Shown here in pieces: positions 50,979-62,906 of a DNA stretch of 64,000 nucleotides (within the stretch, counting starts at the first letter, position 1; the number at the start of each line of letters is the position of its first letter). Source of the DNA: Earliella scabrosa (lineage: Eukaryota > Basidiomycota > Agaricomycetes > Polyporales > Polyporaceae); the NCBI GenBank assembly GCA_022605405.1, contig JABYQQ010000028.1:434001-498000 (forward strand), read 5' to 3'. A program made the position numbers and the translations under genes. Below the pieces are notes generated by a model, which did not search any database, was not told the DNA's origin, and saw nothing but the letters and a program-made list of their open reading frames with translations.

Positions 50979-52918
50979 ATGCCGAGACGATGTTGAGCGG
51001 TTCAACATATGGGCCGTGACACAGGATTCCGCGTGACAGAAACTCGGGTGAATCATATGTCGGATATGAGGTACGATTCAAGGTGGCGTCAGTCTCAACT
51101 TTCAATATCGATATGCGAATTGTAATGTAATCGTCTACCCTTGCGCCTCCACTCGACCGGCTGTAGACACGCTGGCATGGGATGCGGTCAGCCGGCTAGG
51201 TTTAAATGGACGACGATGGATGCTGCTGAGTGACATAGATGCGGTCTATAGTCGTCGAGTCTGGCCACTTCGCGCTGCATCACCTCACTTATTGGACTCG
51301 GATGCCTGGTTCAGATGGTGAGAGATATAGTACTCGAACACTGAGGAGCGTGAGTGGCCAATAACCACATGGGCGAACGATGAAGTACGTACCGCCACAA
51401 CGCCCGACGCAAATAGACCCTCCAGAGTCCATGCCGCCGGTCTCAGCCGCGTCGCGCCAGCGCTGCGGTTCTCGGCGCCCAACTGAGCGGGTCTTTGTAC
51501 ACAAATCCTCTTTCCATGTTTGTGGGTGCTCCTCAGCGATGATGCGCCGCCGGACTCCGAGAACTCCGACGGTGGCTGGCGGGAATAAGAGGATTAGCAT
51601 TGTGATTATCGCTCCTTAGTAAGGTTCTCCAATGATTGATCTCTCTCATGATTATCGCAACGAAAGCGCAATATTGTCTCAGTTCGAGTTAGCCCGGGCC
51701 CAAGCACGGATAAGATGAGTGAAGACGACGGGCGACTCCGACCTTGGATCGGGCATTGCCGAAAGTGCAGTCTGAGTAACAGTGTAGCAAGGGTTCACAT
51801 ACATATTGAAACATTACTTCAAGTGTTTCTGTCGGCTTTGGACCCAGCACAGACACTACATCCAAAGTACTATTGTCAAGGCGAGAATGATTGTCATTTA
51901 TACCCGAAAGGCCGTCTCATAACCATTACCGGAGCATCCGGACCGAGTGGCAGTGAGCCCTTCGTACGAAGATCCCCAGTCTTTGACCCTTTATCAGTGA
52001 GAATAGTCTTTCTCGGTGAATGCGATCCATCACTCTGGGGACTTGCATTTCAACGGCTATTGTGTGCTGCTCGGTGGGAAAGCCCGTTGTAAGAAGCGAG
52101 TTGAACGTATATAAAACTGGACATGGGTTGTGGCTCAGAGCAAAGATTCTCTTCGAGTCGTCGTCGTGTACTCGCCCAAGTTACTGCGATCTACTATCTG
52201 GTAGGCCGAGCTTTGGGGATTGGACGGCGGTCATAGCTCACCGATTGCACTCAGTAACTCTCACCCCGCAAGATGGCATGGGCACTAGTGCCAATTCAAG
52301 ACGGCCCTCGGGGGCCCGGCTACCCTTCTCGGTGGATCCGGTATGTGGTCGCTTTCTTGATATGCCGTTTGAGCTCACATCGCGCTACGGGTAGCTATAT
52401 TCCGCATCGGGGTTGGGCAGATCGCGAAAATCCATGCGTTTCGCTGTGGCCCTCCGATCACATTTCATGCGACCACCACGCCATCGCAGTCGTTGATAGC
52501 ACCCTCTGGCTGGTAGGCCCCCAGGGGTGCTACAACGTCGATGGAACGTTGAGGGTGCTGCGGCCTCTTGTACGTCTCGCCGGTCCGCGCGAGTAATGAA
52601 TACCTATGGCGTTCGTATGTCCGGATGTAGTACGTTGCATTGCCCGCAGCCTCACCCCAAAGTAGGCCCGACTTGCGATGTTCGGCTTTGTGCTTCGGTA
52701 GTATGAGATACAATCTAGTGAATCAAGCATGTATTCGGCTGGTCCGTAGCTCAGATTCGTGTGCTCCCGCAATCAGCATTGCAGACAGGCGGCCTGAGCG
52801 ACATGCGGGATTTGTTAGTCCATCTAGAGACCAGCAGCCGCCAGACGGACACGATTCGAAGACGTTGACAATATCACTCATCATAAGATAGGTCGGTGGC
52901 AGCGACGAGGACAGTACA
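50979..52918. other. Gene-poor, AT-richer region
   Basis: No motif-bearing frame. The minus-strand frame 51289-51600 begins MLILLFPPATVGVLG, slightly signal-like, and runs into a GTACGT donor, so a small unrecognised gene is possible but not supported. Confidence 0.4.
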
Positions 52919-53850
52919 TCAGTGTATAACTAGGGGAAGGTCAAGCTCGTCCACATCAGACGAGTCGACAGGACAAACGCGCACAGGTACAGTGAATCGC
53001 AAGTCCCTCCGTCCCGGACGCCGAAGAATACATGTGGTCCCCTCCCGCAACACGAACTTCTCCTCGCCAGGAGCAACGCTCTTCTGGCTATGGCCCCATA
53101 ACCGCTCCAGAGAGACGAGGCGGACGGTGGGCTGGCAATGGAACTGGCCGGACGTCGACCAGAGTTCGAATGGGAACGGGGAGTTGACCGGTCTTCCCGT
53201 CTTCGTGTGGACGAAATCCATACAGAACTCCTTCAAGGAGACCGAGCCTGGAAAGAGGCGGAGAGAGTACGGGGAATGGGGGATTGGGCGAACGAAGACA
53301 TGAGGCGTGGTTGTGGTTGGCTTGGCCTGCACGCGGACGTCAGACATTGTCATTGGCATGGGGATTTGGTCACGTACGCCAGTGATATTCTCGCAGACTC
53401 CCAATATTGCCTCAGCGCCCGCGATCGCGCTCTCCACGTCACCCATAGCCTCGACGAGAATGGCCAGTTCGCCGTCTAACCATGTGTATATTTCCGCCTC
53501 AGAACCATGGTATCTATTGTCCGACAAAGCGAGGATGTCGAAGTCGTTTCGTGGGACGAAGTTGGGGAATGTCTTGCGGATGGCAGCTAGCGTTGCCTCG
53601 CGGACGGTGCGTTGTGGTAGGCAAAGACGTGAGGAGGATGAGGTAGAGGAGGACGCGACGGGCGAAGGTGTGGTGGAGGCCGAGAGTACGGAAGACTCGT
53701 TCGTGCGAGTTCTAAGCCTCTTCGACTTGTCGTAGGGCAGATGACCGATGCGAGAGCCTGAGGCCTGGGGCACAATCAGCGCGAATAGCTAACGCCGAAG
53801 GAAATCCATCCTACCTGGGTAGAGCGGAGACGTGAGCGGATAGAGGACAT
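52919..53850 (-). CDS. Hypothetical protein, two exons
   Basis: Exons 53850-53815 and 53764-52919; 293 aa. The 12-codon first exon (MSSIRSRLRSTQ) joins in phase 0 to ASGSRIGHLPYDKSKR across a 50-nt GTAGG...CCCCAG intron. A Ser/Thr-rich linker precedes a folded-looking part: TVREATLAAIRKTFPNFVPR, IYTWLDGELAILVEAMGDVE, a Thr/Pro stretch, then SVSLKEFCMDFVHTKTGRP and strands up to RFTVPVRVCPVD. No signal peptide or membrane helix. I do not recognise a family; the layout (helical N-half, beta-rich ubiquitin-like C-half) is only an impression. A TATA-like box lies 117 bp upstream of the ATG. Confidence 0.7.
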
Positions 53851-54739
53851 GGTAGGAGATAGAGTGGAGCGAGGTGGCAGGAGGAGCGACGAGGACGACG
53901 AGGACAGCCGTGTAAAGGTTTGGGGTGCAAGTCGAGAGACGCCGGTGGCCGACAGGGCCTGATTGCTATATATGGAAATCCTGTGCAAATTGTCATAGCA
54001 ATGTCCGATCGAGCGGAACTCGGAATCAGATTACGTGACCACTCTGTTTGGGCATTGAAGTTCGAACATCTCACCGTGACGAGTTCGTAACCAGTACGAG
54101 GGACATCCTTGGAGGATGATCCCAAGTGTTCAACTCACATTCCAGCTCTCTTTCGGTCTACGCTTCCGCGTGGCCTGGTTGATTGTGACTATACAGGCTT
54201 CCCAGCATCACAAGATCGGTCGGTCGTGACAACTCACCAGTGATCTGATTTGAGTTCCAGCTCCGTGCCCGTCCCGGGCTCCCGGGCTGGTTAGAATGCG
54301 TGTGCGGCATTGAAACGTGCTCGCGCGGTTCCATATGGACGGAACTCGCATACGGATCCCGCACGATGCATGTGTGTTCGCGGCCTACCTCATGTCGAAC
54401 ATTGCTACAGGCTTTGGACCGGATCCGGCGGAACAGCGAGATTTGGAGTCACTGGCCAGGAATCAATGGGCGACATGGGGACCGCGATCGTGTTGTAACC
54501 CAGACATCACGGCAGAGCGCAGTTAACAGCTGAGATGATCTACAAGGTTACAGGGTAGGCCGTGGTAGAGGAGGAAGGACAAAGTCAGCCTGATAAAGAA
54601 AGTCGACGATGCGCGCGTCTAGACCTATATCGATCAACTCATAAAATCCTGCCGCCCTCGGACACAACGGACTGTCGGCACAGCAGGGATCTTTGGTCGG
54701 TGCAGAGCCAATACGTGGGCTATACTAGACCCCAATCGA
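53851..54739. other. Intergenic region between hypothetical gene and deaminase relic
   Basis: Contains the promoter of the gene at 53850 and further non-coding DNA. No motif-bearing frame. Confidence 0.45.
53967..53973 (-). promoter_or_regulatory. TATA box, hypothetical gene at 53850
   Basis: TATATAT on the plus strand (ATATATA on the minus) about 117 bp upstream of the ATG, with a C/T-rich stretch between. Sequence and position only. Confidence 0.4.
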
Positions 54740-56200
54740 AGTACCATAAACAGCAGTCGACGTAGAGGATCGATCTGGTGGCGTGCTACTCGACGAACCT
54801 CGAGCAACCCAAACACGCGCTCCTTCCCCTGGTCGTTCAAACTCAAGAACTGCATGACAGAGATGAGCGATTGACGACCAAAGTGAGAAGAGCGACGCAC
54901 CGGTGTTGACCCGTCTAGTGCGACGTCGCAGCCACGATGGGTGTCAAGCATGCACGCATGCACATACCCCGACCGCAGACGGGCCGTCCAAGCATAGTGC
55001 GACTAGCACGCCATGGTTCATGATAGCGGGCAGCGGGTGCATCGGTATGGAGGCGGTCAGACGCTGTCGTTGTTGTTGGGAGCAATAAGCATGCAAAGGG
55101 TGGTCAGATCACTGCGAGATGGCGTACCTGGACCTCGTTCCTGCACAAGCACACGAGCTGCGAGTGCTTGTCGATGGAGAACCTGTGGTGTGCTCAGGAT
55201 GTGGACAAGCAGCCGGTGCGAGCTCCGTACGCTCCGTACCCACACTCGATCTGCTTCGTGCCCAAAAGGGTCGCCTCGTAGAGGTTAATATCCGCAGACG
55301 GCCCCGCCTCGGCGCGTCTCCCCAGTATGGAAGAGGAACGGTACATTCACGCCCGGCCTTCTGCGGCTCCTGGGACCTCTGGATCGACGCGACAGGGGTT
55401 GAGCGAGACTTCGTGCCCGACAAGGTAGAAGCTCGTGAGCAGGTGCGAGCACTGCTTGCGCGCGAGACAGTCGTCCACTCGAGCTCGGGGCCCGAAATGT
55501 TGCACGTCGTTCTATAGATCATCTTCGCGCCGACGAACTCGTCCGCCCGGCTGTGAGCACCGAGCGTGGACTTGACTTCGGTGAGGATCTGGTGGAACGT
55601 TTTGGACCAGACATTATGCGGGACGTTCTTCTGGGGCAGATATGCTGGAGGAAATGGGTTAGCATTGCCCCGATGGCGATAGCTGGGATTCGAGACGAAC
55701 TTGGAGTAGAAGAGGATGCGGTCTCAACTTGGGAGGTGCCATCTTCGACTGAGGCCAGCGAGAAATCACGAACGTACTCCTTCCACACATGGAGAAGTGG
55801 ATAAGATCCTAATTGCCACATGCATGTCAATGCGAGGCTGTATGAGGAAGGTGTGGGAGTACTGACACTGCACACAGAAAAAGGTGCTCTGAAACTTCTG
55901 CCGGATCTGCACGTTGGCGTGAGTGAGCCCGACCGCAACTTGATCGCAGTATACACGGACCGTCGAAGTGGTGGTGCAGGTATCGTAGGTCTCAAATGGA
56001 TTGATCATGAAGCTGCTGATCTCCCAGCGATCGAAGTCGTGCGGTCCACCCGAGACTATGTTCTGAATCTTGCAGGTGTTGGGAACATATTGGGCATCAC
56101 CGATGCCCACGATCTCCGTCCTCTCGTGAACCAGAAGGGCACAAAAAGAGTCTTCGCCGCGAGACGGCCCAGGACGTCTGCGCGGACGGTGGCATGGAGG
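54740..56200 (-). pseudogene. Broken ADGF/CECR1-type adenosine deaminase
   Basis: Collinear pieces of an adenosine deaminase-related growth-factor enzyme lie on the minus strand in N-to-C order but in different frames: GGPHDFDRW..FMINPFETY (about 56065-55975), IRQKFQSTF (55910-55880), WKEYVRDFSLASVEDG (55795-55740), VWSKTFHQILTEVK and DEFVGAKMIYRTT (55635-55510), LVGHEVSLNP (about 55420), FLFHTGE (55350-55325), ADINLYEATLLGTKQIE (55300-55245), IPMHPLPAIMNHG (55045-54985) and SLNDQGKERVFGLLEVR (54845-54795). The known family needs HAH, HxGE, GHG and SDDP motifs; here HTGE survives, GHG reads ECG, SDDP reads LDGP, and no HAH could be found. Frames jump, for example between FLFHTGETRR and ADINLYE, without splice signals that would cure it. 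Inference: a recently decayed gene. Confidence 0.75.
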
Positions 56201-56899
56201 TGGGCATGGGGGAGTCCTCCTTTTGGGATCATGGACGAGTGAGGACAGCACGGCAGAATTGTCTACCACACGACGCACCTTGCTCAGTATGTTGAACATC
56301 TTTGTGCGTACGATGGACTCGCGAGCTGTTGTTCGACTGTTCAGCAAGCAGACAAGCCGCAAGCGCACCGCGCGATACGCACCAGTCAAGAACTCCATGC
56401 CAGAACACACATGCTGGGGCCCTGCATGTGCTCTATCCAGAGCTGTAGACACTATACGGACTCTGCCTCAGCCCTGTCTGTCCCTTCGGTACGTCGTCCG
56501 CCTTGGGCTCGTCGTCCAACGAGAGGTTGGGACCAGTGCGCTGTCGCGAGCAGTGAATTCCTGGCGTTGACTCGGATATTACTTCATCGCGCTCAGTGTG
56601 AGCGATTGATATTGTGGCTCTTGTCAAAAGCGGGGGTCGGGGTCTGCGCGAGACATGTAGTCAGCAAGTCAAGCGTGGCCGACGTAAAATCGCCCCAGCG
56701 CCAGGACAACAGACCACGTGAGTGATCTCTGGATCGCCCCTTGCAGTGACAGACTGACAGTATATTGCTTGCGACACATCTCTAGGTTTCGTGCGTCCTC
56801 GATGTCGCTCTTTCTGTACTCTGGAGTCTGAGTCGCATTAATCAAACAACCTCTACCCAGACTCAGACCGCCTTCTCCGCAGATGATGTCCTCTGCAAT
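56201..56899. other. Region between the two pseudogenes
   Basis: May include the missing 5' part of the deaminase relic (minus-strand frame to about 56450) and the lost start of the phosphatase relic. Nothing that can be assigned. Confidence 0.4.
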
Positions 56900-57846
56900 A
56901 TTATGGTGCGTCTCTCCCTAAGCATTTGCTCTGTCCGAGGCTGACCGCTCTCTGTGACCCGACATGCTCACCGACGCCATCGCCGGCGTCGAGACCGCAT
57001 ACCTGAGGCAGTTCGTGATCGTCGCGACGCATGATAAGCGCAATTGACGACCTCGCGCAGTTCGAACTCAAAGCCGCATGTCTAAGCGCACGAATGTGGA
57101 GGCCTAGACGTTGCGTTGAGGACCGCTCTGGGCGTGCTCTGCACCAGAGGATATGCTAGAACCTGAGTTGTCCCTTGTCTCCTAGAGGACAGACAGCGCA
57201 CGGGTCAACAGCAGATCCGCGGAGGCGAAGGGCGTACAGGACCGGATTCACGCTTGGTGAACGCATCGGCGAAAAACAACATGATGGTCATCGTCCGTCC
57301 TTCGTCCAGCACCGTCTCACCTTCATTCAGCAAGAAGCCCAGATACACGACGTCTTCCCGGATGACGCGGAGTGTAGGGCCCGAGGAAATATCAGTTTGC
57401 AGCATGACAGGGCGAGGCGTTTGCGCCGACCGCTCGGTACTCTCTCTCCCTGAAGAAGCTCATGGACTCCCTCTCCACTGGCCGCTACGCCGTCGCGACC
57501 TCTGGTGGGCGGACCTATAGTGAGTACACTGCCTTTTCATGTCCGGGCGACTTGAGGTTGACATGTGTTCCTTCTGAGCATACGGCTGCATGACGCGCGT
57601 CGGGATCGCCCCTCCGGCTGTGACTATCACTGCGCACGACAAGCATCTCAAGGCGGGCATACCCATTCCCCCTCGCCGCGTCCGAGCTCGGGTTTCAACC
57701 TGAAGCGCTGTGTGGTCTTTGACAACTTACTGTCGGGCATCCGCGCGGGCGTTGCGTCGGGCGCGACGGTCATCGCGCCGTGTATCAGCCATGCGCGCGA
57801 GCGTCGAGATCAGTGGCGCGCACTTGATTGTGGGCGGGTGTTGTAG
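56900..57846 (+). pseudogene. Broken HAD-superfamily sugar-phosphate phosphatase (DOG/GPP-like)
   Basis: Ordered pieces of a HAD phosphatase: LTDAIAGVETAYLRQ..IVATHDKR then, one frame over, AIDDLAQFELKAA (56966-57075); LKKLMDSLSTGRYAVATSGG (57449-57515); across a conserved-looking intron (GTGAGT...CTGAG), YGCMTRVGIAPPAVTITAHD (57583-57640); then, after a further frame change, RCVVFDNLLSGIRAGVASGA (57708-57767). The known motif II (TSG) survives; the KPAPDP motif III is spoilt (AGIPIP, then a frameshift in LAASELGF); VFED reads VFDN. The N-terminal DxDGT nucleophile was not found. Known family members dephosphorylate 2-deoxyglucose-6-P or glycerol-3-P in the cytosol. The copy cannot make a full enzyme. 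Confidence 0.75.
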
Positions 57847-58557
57847 AGGGCCAAGGCTCGCGTTCGCGTAGAGTGTACTGTCCCCGTGTATCGCACGATA
57901 GAGACAAATACAGACTAGATCATATTATAGCACTGCATGCTAACGAAGTAGCGAAGGATCAGTACTTCTCCATGTCCCATAACCTGACATTAGATGACTC
58001 ACCGAGTAAACTACCGGCTTGACGTATGTTCGCGCCACTGACCATCGGTAATAGTGAACAATACCTATTCTGGCCAGACAGCCCGTGTGCCGTTATGCGA
58101 ATCTGGCGATTTCGATATACATGGAGTTGTTGCCAATCAGTCACGACTCCCCGAATGCGGAGATGCTAGTGTCGCTTACCTCTTCCGTGTCCTAGCGTAC
58201 ATGGAGGCTTGGAGAAGAAGCTGCGTGCGGGCTGAGATGCGGATGAATCGACGCTTGCAGCATGGAGGCTGATCCGACGTCTCCGGCCGTGCCCGCGGAA
58301 TTGACACTGCGAATGAGACAAGATAGGCTGATTGATCGAGGAAACATGAGGCGTGACAATCTCACTGGGCGTATACTGACGGGACCTGACACAGCAGACC
58401 GGAGACGACCGGGGGAGTGTTGCTCAATTTCCGACAATTCCAGCTATTAGCCCGTGATCCTTAGCCATCGCCGGAGCCTGCGAACATTGTTGTGGCCTCA
58501 AGTTCGCCCTCTTTCGCTCGATACGGCTCGCCTGTACGTAGTAGCTTCAAAGGTAGG
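57847..58557. other. Flank between phosphatase relic and transposase
   Basis: Should contain the 3' terminal repeat of the Tnp2 element if it is complete. I found no CACTA-type end or matching inverted repeat near 63 kb. No gene. Confidence 0.4.
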
Positions 58558-61500
58558 TTAGTATGGATGCTGCGTGCAACATTGAACACCTACTCTGTCC
58601 AGCTTGAGCACGTGCACACAAGGCTTCGTGAAGTGCAGTGCCTGTGTGATGATGTTGCCGTCCGATCCTCTTGTTGTACGTTTGAATTCGGCTCCCTTCA
58701 TGGACGTCCTCGCAAAATGGCACCGTATGTCAGCCGGGCGGACGACTACTACATGTCTTTCGAAAACGTCGTAGTAGAGACGCCCGCCGACCGTGAAGCG
58801 TCGATATGGATCTTGCGATTGGTCTTCTGCACTAAGATCTTCGTAGATACGAATGGCGAGGTATATGTCGTCCAAGTCTCCAGATCCTGCGGCACTTCTG
58901 TGAGAGAATATATGAGAAATTCTCCCAGGCCTCTCCTCCCCGAAGCTCGGATGGCGGAACACCACGTTGCTGTCCTTGGTCGACGTGCGTTCGCACTTGT
59001 ACAGTACCCCGCGTATGGAAAGAGTCGTGTGTGAAACTGCAGATCGTGTGAGGACTCGACAGTCCGATTGAGACTCGGATCCCCTCGAACCGTGGCCCTT
59101 GAAGTAAATGCCTTCTGAGCGTAGTCGATCGCGTAATGCATTATAGATGGCATCTTCCAAGGTCACGTTTCGACAGGTCTTGCTGTTGGGGGAGATAACG
59201 ATATGAACAGCCTGGCTGTCTGAGGAACGCAGGGTCTCATCGAGACGCGACCCACGTCGGTCCTCTTCGGAAATCTTGTCATAAGCAGCGGTGAAGAAGG
59301 GCATCGCTGTTCGTACAGGCTCCGTTCGTAGCAGGGGGCGAAGATTTGCCATGCGCGAGATCTGCATCATGAAAGTCATCTCCAATTCTCCTGCAGTAGT
59401 TCAGCACAAGCTAGTCCCGACGGCACAGCATGTAAGACGCACCAAAGTTCCCATTGAGGTTCAATGACTGCATCATGTAGTTGAGCCGTTCGAAGGCGAA
59501 CGCTCTCCACGAGTGAACCGGACCGAATAGCGCAATGAACATGGTCAAGTGGAGGGAGGCGTGATGATTAGGCTGTATCTTGGAGCCTTTGTAGAGGTCC
59601 TTCACACCATCGAGATACTGTTGTAGGAGTTTGTCTGCTCGAGCCATCGTCTCCTGATCTGCTTCGAAGTAGTCGAGCGTAGCCACCGCCTCGACAAGGT
59701 GGAGAAAATTCACCAACATATCGAAGCGACGCCCCGTCTCCAAGCCCCAGGTGCGTATAAGGGTCACTGGGAGACTGATCAACGCTACCGTTCGCCATTG
59801 ATCGGCACTCAATTTCCCGTGCTCTGTGGTTCCAAAGGCCATCGGGGGAGGATTCACCCAGCTGGGAACTTGCAAGTGGGAGCGATCGCGCACGTATTCA
59901 GCGAGCGTCTGACGGCCTAGGGCAGCGGTTGCCGGACGTATCTGCGCTACTGTGTGAGTAGCATATTATGATACAGATCACATTCTGCGTACCGGTGAAT
60001 CTCCTTGGCTCTCCTGATGTTGAGTGTCGGGAGTGATTGTACTGTCGTCTTCGGATCCCTGTTCGTCGTCAATCTCACCCAACCCGTCCTCAGGAGCCGG
60101 CAGCCCAACTTCATTCTGAGCATGTCTGAGTTGATTCCCGACTGAGAAAGTGATGACGATGCACGTACCTGCGCAGTCATGTTCGGTGATTGGGTCGGGA
60201 AAGCGAAGGTAAATGATCCGGGCATGATGGGAACGTCAGGAGTCGTAGATCGAGGAGAGTCCGGAGTATCCGGCAGTGCGGGGGATGCATGCTCCGGATC
60301 GGGCTCTAGAGAGAGCCCCTTCAGTATACGATCCTCACGCTGACGTGCAAAGATCAGATGGGGCCTCCTCGTAGCTCGACGCTGACATACCCATGCCCAC
60401 AGGCGATATGCCAAAATTGCTCGCGTGCCGTCGACAGACAATTGACGGAGGTGGCACATCTGGCGCAACACCGATAGGCCTCGTTGGGCAAGACCAGTAG
60501 ATGTTCGCGATCTTTCCAACATGAGTGCACCGGACCCTACCAGCTTCGCTGGAGCCGAGGTGCGTTGAGATGGAACCTTGGGTTTCGCCACAACAGGTTT
60601 GGATGCGCTGTTCCTGGGCTGCGGAAGGCCTTCTTTCTTGCGCTGGCAGGGCATGAGTCTGAGAGCATTGGCAAGTGGCACGAGGTACATACCCAGGCGA
60701 CCAGGTTTCGGGTCAACATACGCGTAGTTCCGGCGCGCCGGAGATTGCGTTCCATGCACAAATAGTACAGAACAGGTCGCCCACAAGCTTCGAGGTCGAG
60801 GTCGGAACCGTGAAGGAGACAATCCAACCCCGTATCCATCACAGCTCGCGAGGGACGAGGCGGAGCGTGGACCGAATCTCGTCCCGAGGCATCCCCATCG
60901 TCTAATTTTGTGTGTATCCCCCAAAAGTCGCGGATGTGACGTTGCAGAAGGCCGAGATAGATGTCGTGCATGGAGTCGATGACAACATAGAGAATAGGAT
61001 TCCAATACCCAAGCCTTAGAAGCTCGGTCCATCGGATACCGTTGGACTTGAACAACCTTTCCCGTTCGTATGTCGACTTCGCGTCGCGCCACGCAGTAGC
61101 GTCCGCGATATGTGAGTCCAAGCTGCGAGGCTTGCCTGGGCGAGTGCATTCGACGTCATCCTGGCCCAGAGTACAGCACGTGCACAACATGTGGGTGTGG
61201 CCGTGGGGGCCGACGCCTGCCACCTGTCGTGCGCCCACCAGATCACAAACCAAAGGGATCACTGCTAGCCGGACCAGGCGTCCCATGGAACGGAGAGCCG
61301 TCCGTGTGTATCGGACGCCTGACGTCCAAAACAGCAGAAGCTCGTCGACGAGCACAGCAAGGAAGTGGTTGATTTCTACAGTGGAAGGCTTTGAGGGACC
61401 GGGAATGACACCGACAAGATACATGTTCTCCGGACGGTACCGAAGATGGGGTGGGAGATTGAGGCAGACCATCGAGATCGCTGTGCTGGACACAGACTTT

Positions 61501-62906
61501 CCTGCGGCCTTCATTTGGTAAGGGTTGAAGCCGTCCACAGATAAGCTGAAGACGAGACGCAATTCGTCGTCGGGGGCCTCAAGGAAAGGGTGATCCTCGC
61601 CGGGAAGAGTGAATCTCTGGAGCGCAAGACCGTCGAACACGTCCCTCATCGGATCGTTTGGCCGTCCGGCCCGGGGGAGCTGTAGCCATTCCTCGATATC
61701 CTTGCGAGAGAGCATTCGACCAAGCCAATGACGCAGTGACTGATGAAGGTACTTGCGCACGGGGAATTCCATCAACTTCCCTCGGATCATCCGCTTCCGC
61801 CATAGTTTGGCATGGCATGGCTTGCTGGACTTGGTAGATGCATACGTACAGAGTCGGGGAGCGGATTCGGACATGGGATAGATGGCGTAACAAGAGGGAC
61901 AACAAATGAACTCCCGGACTGAAGGATCAAGATCGAATGCCACAAGAACTGTACGTGGGTCGCGTGCAAGGAATCGGAGTATACCTTGATCCTGGTCTGT
62001 AAGTCCGGCGGATCCACGCGCGTATACGAGAGTCAGATGGAGCGTATCTCGCATACCGGCGAGGAGTATCCGAGTGGCTCGCCCTGGTAGTCGATATAAT
62101 ACGTTCATCGTGGCTGCTAAGAGTGCTTGTGCGTAGAGGGGCGCCAATGCGGGACTCCAAGCCGACGATTGAGAGGAGAAAAATCGTGCTAGGTCGGCCG
62201 TCAGCATCAGCTAGTGGACTGCAAAGTAATCCTCACAGGTATCGACGTCGCGGAAGCCATCATCGTCTGCTACGGGTAGATGGAGATGCTGTTGAGCTTC
62301 CCACTCTATCTCCTTCATGTCTTCGAGACGCTGAACCTCCTCTAGAAGCGCTGCCGTGAGCTTCGTGCGCATGTCCTGGATACCCTTCCCAGCTCCGCGT
62401 GGGACAGGGGGAAGCGTCTCGTATGTGACTATCAGCCAAGTATGATAGGCGATGAAGTGCCGGTTTGCAAGATGCGATGGGTTCAGTGCAAATCGGCCGA
62501 TGTTGTATCCTTCTACCGATCCTAACTCGTATCGCTCGTATGGGCCCGATGGCGGGTGAAGGAAGCGGAGAGTACGACCAGACAGCGTGAAGGAGATAGA
62601 ATTGTGGACAAACGCGGAGTAGAGATGGGAAAAGTCGTTTTCGAGTTGAATGATCTCTGCGACAGTCGAATGATCGAGATGTGTCGGCAGGTGGTGAGTC
62701 GTATTGCGCTGAGCATGCGAAGGACCGTCGGACTGCGGGGTGAGAGGTAGATGGTCCAAGTCATCTTCGATGTCACGGATCTGTGCTGCGATGTCCAAGG
62801 ATTGGGCAGCGCGTCGTATCCTGTTCTCAGCTAGATTCCTTTGGACAGTGGATCTAGACACATGGGCCATTGCACTCGAAGATCTCGAGGGCTGCGCTTG
62901 CATCGG
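58558..62906 (-). mobile_element. Tnp2-family (CACTA/EnSpm-like) transposase, probably inactive
   Basis: Minus-strand coding pieces in order: 62906-62214 (MAHVSRSTVQRNLAENR and a Glu-rich helical part), 62210 to about 60731 (FICCPSCYAIYP zinc-like knuckle; VFSLSVDGFNPYQ; LVCDLVGARQVAGVG; VVIDSMHDIYLGLLQRH), about 60730-59947 (NYAYVDPKPGRLGMYLVPLA), about 59940-59443 (HGKLSADQWRTVALISLPVT; KIQPNHHASLHL; FGPVHSWRAFAFERLNYMMQ) and 59390-58558 (GELEMTFMMQISRMANLRPL). These are hallmarks of basidiomycete Tnp2 transposases, including the acidic DG and DSMH positions. The intron 59442-59391 splices in phase. A TAG at 62213-62211 sits in frame between the first two parts, and a frame change near 60730 lacks clear splice sites. 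Terminal repeats not identified. Inference: an autonomous element degenerating in place. Confidence 0.85.

Noticed and set aside
52738..52810. tRNA-like A box (TAGCTCAGATTCG)
   Set aside because: No B box or cloverleaf partner follows at the right distance.
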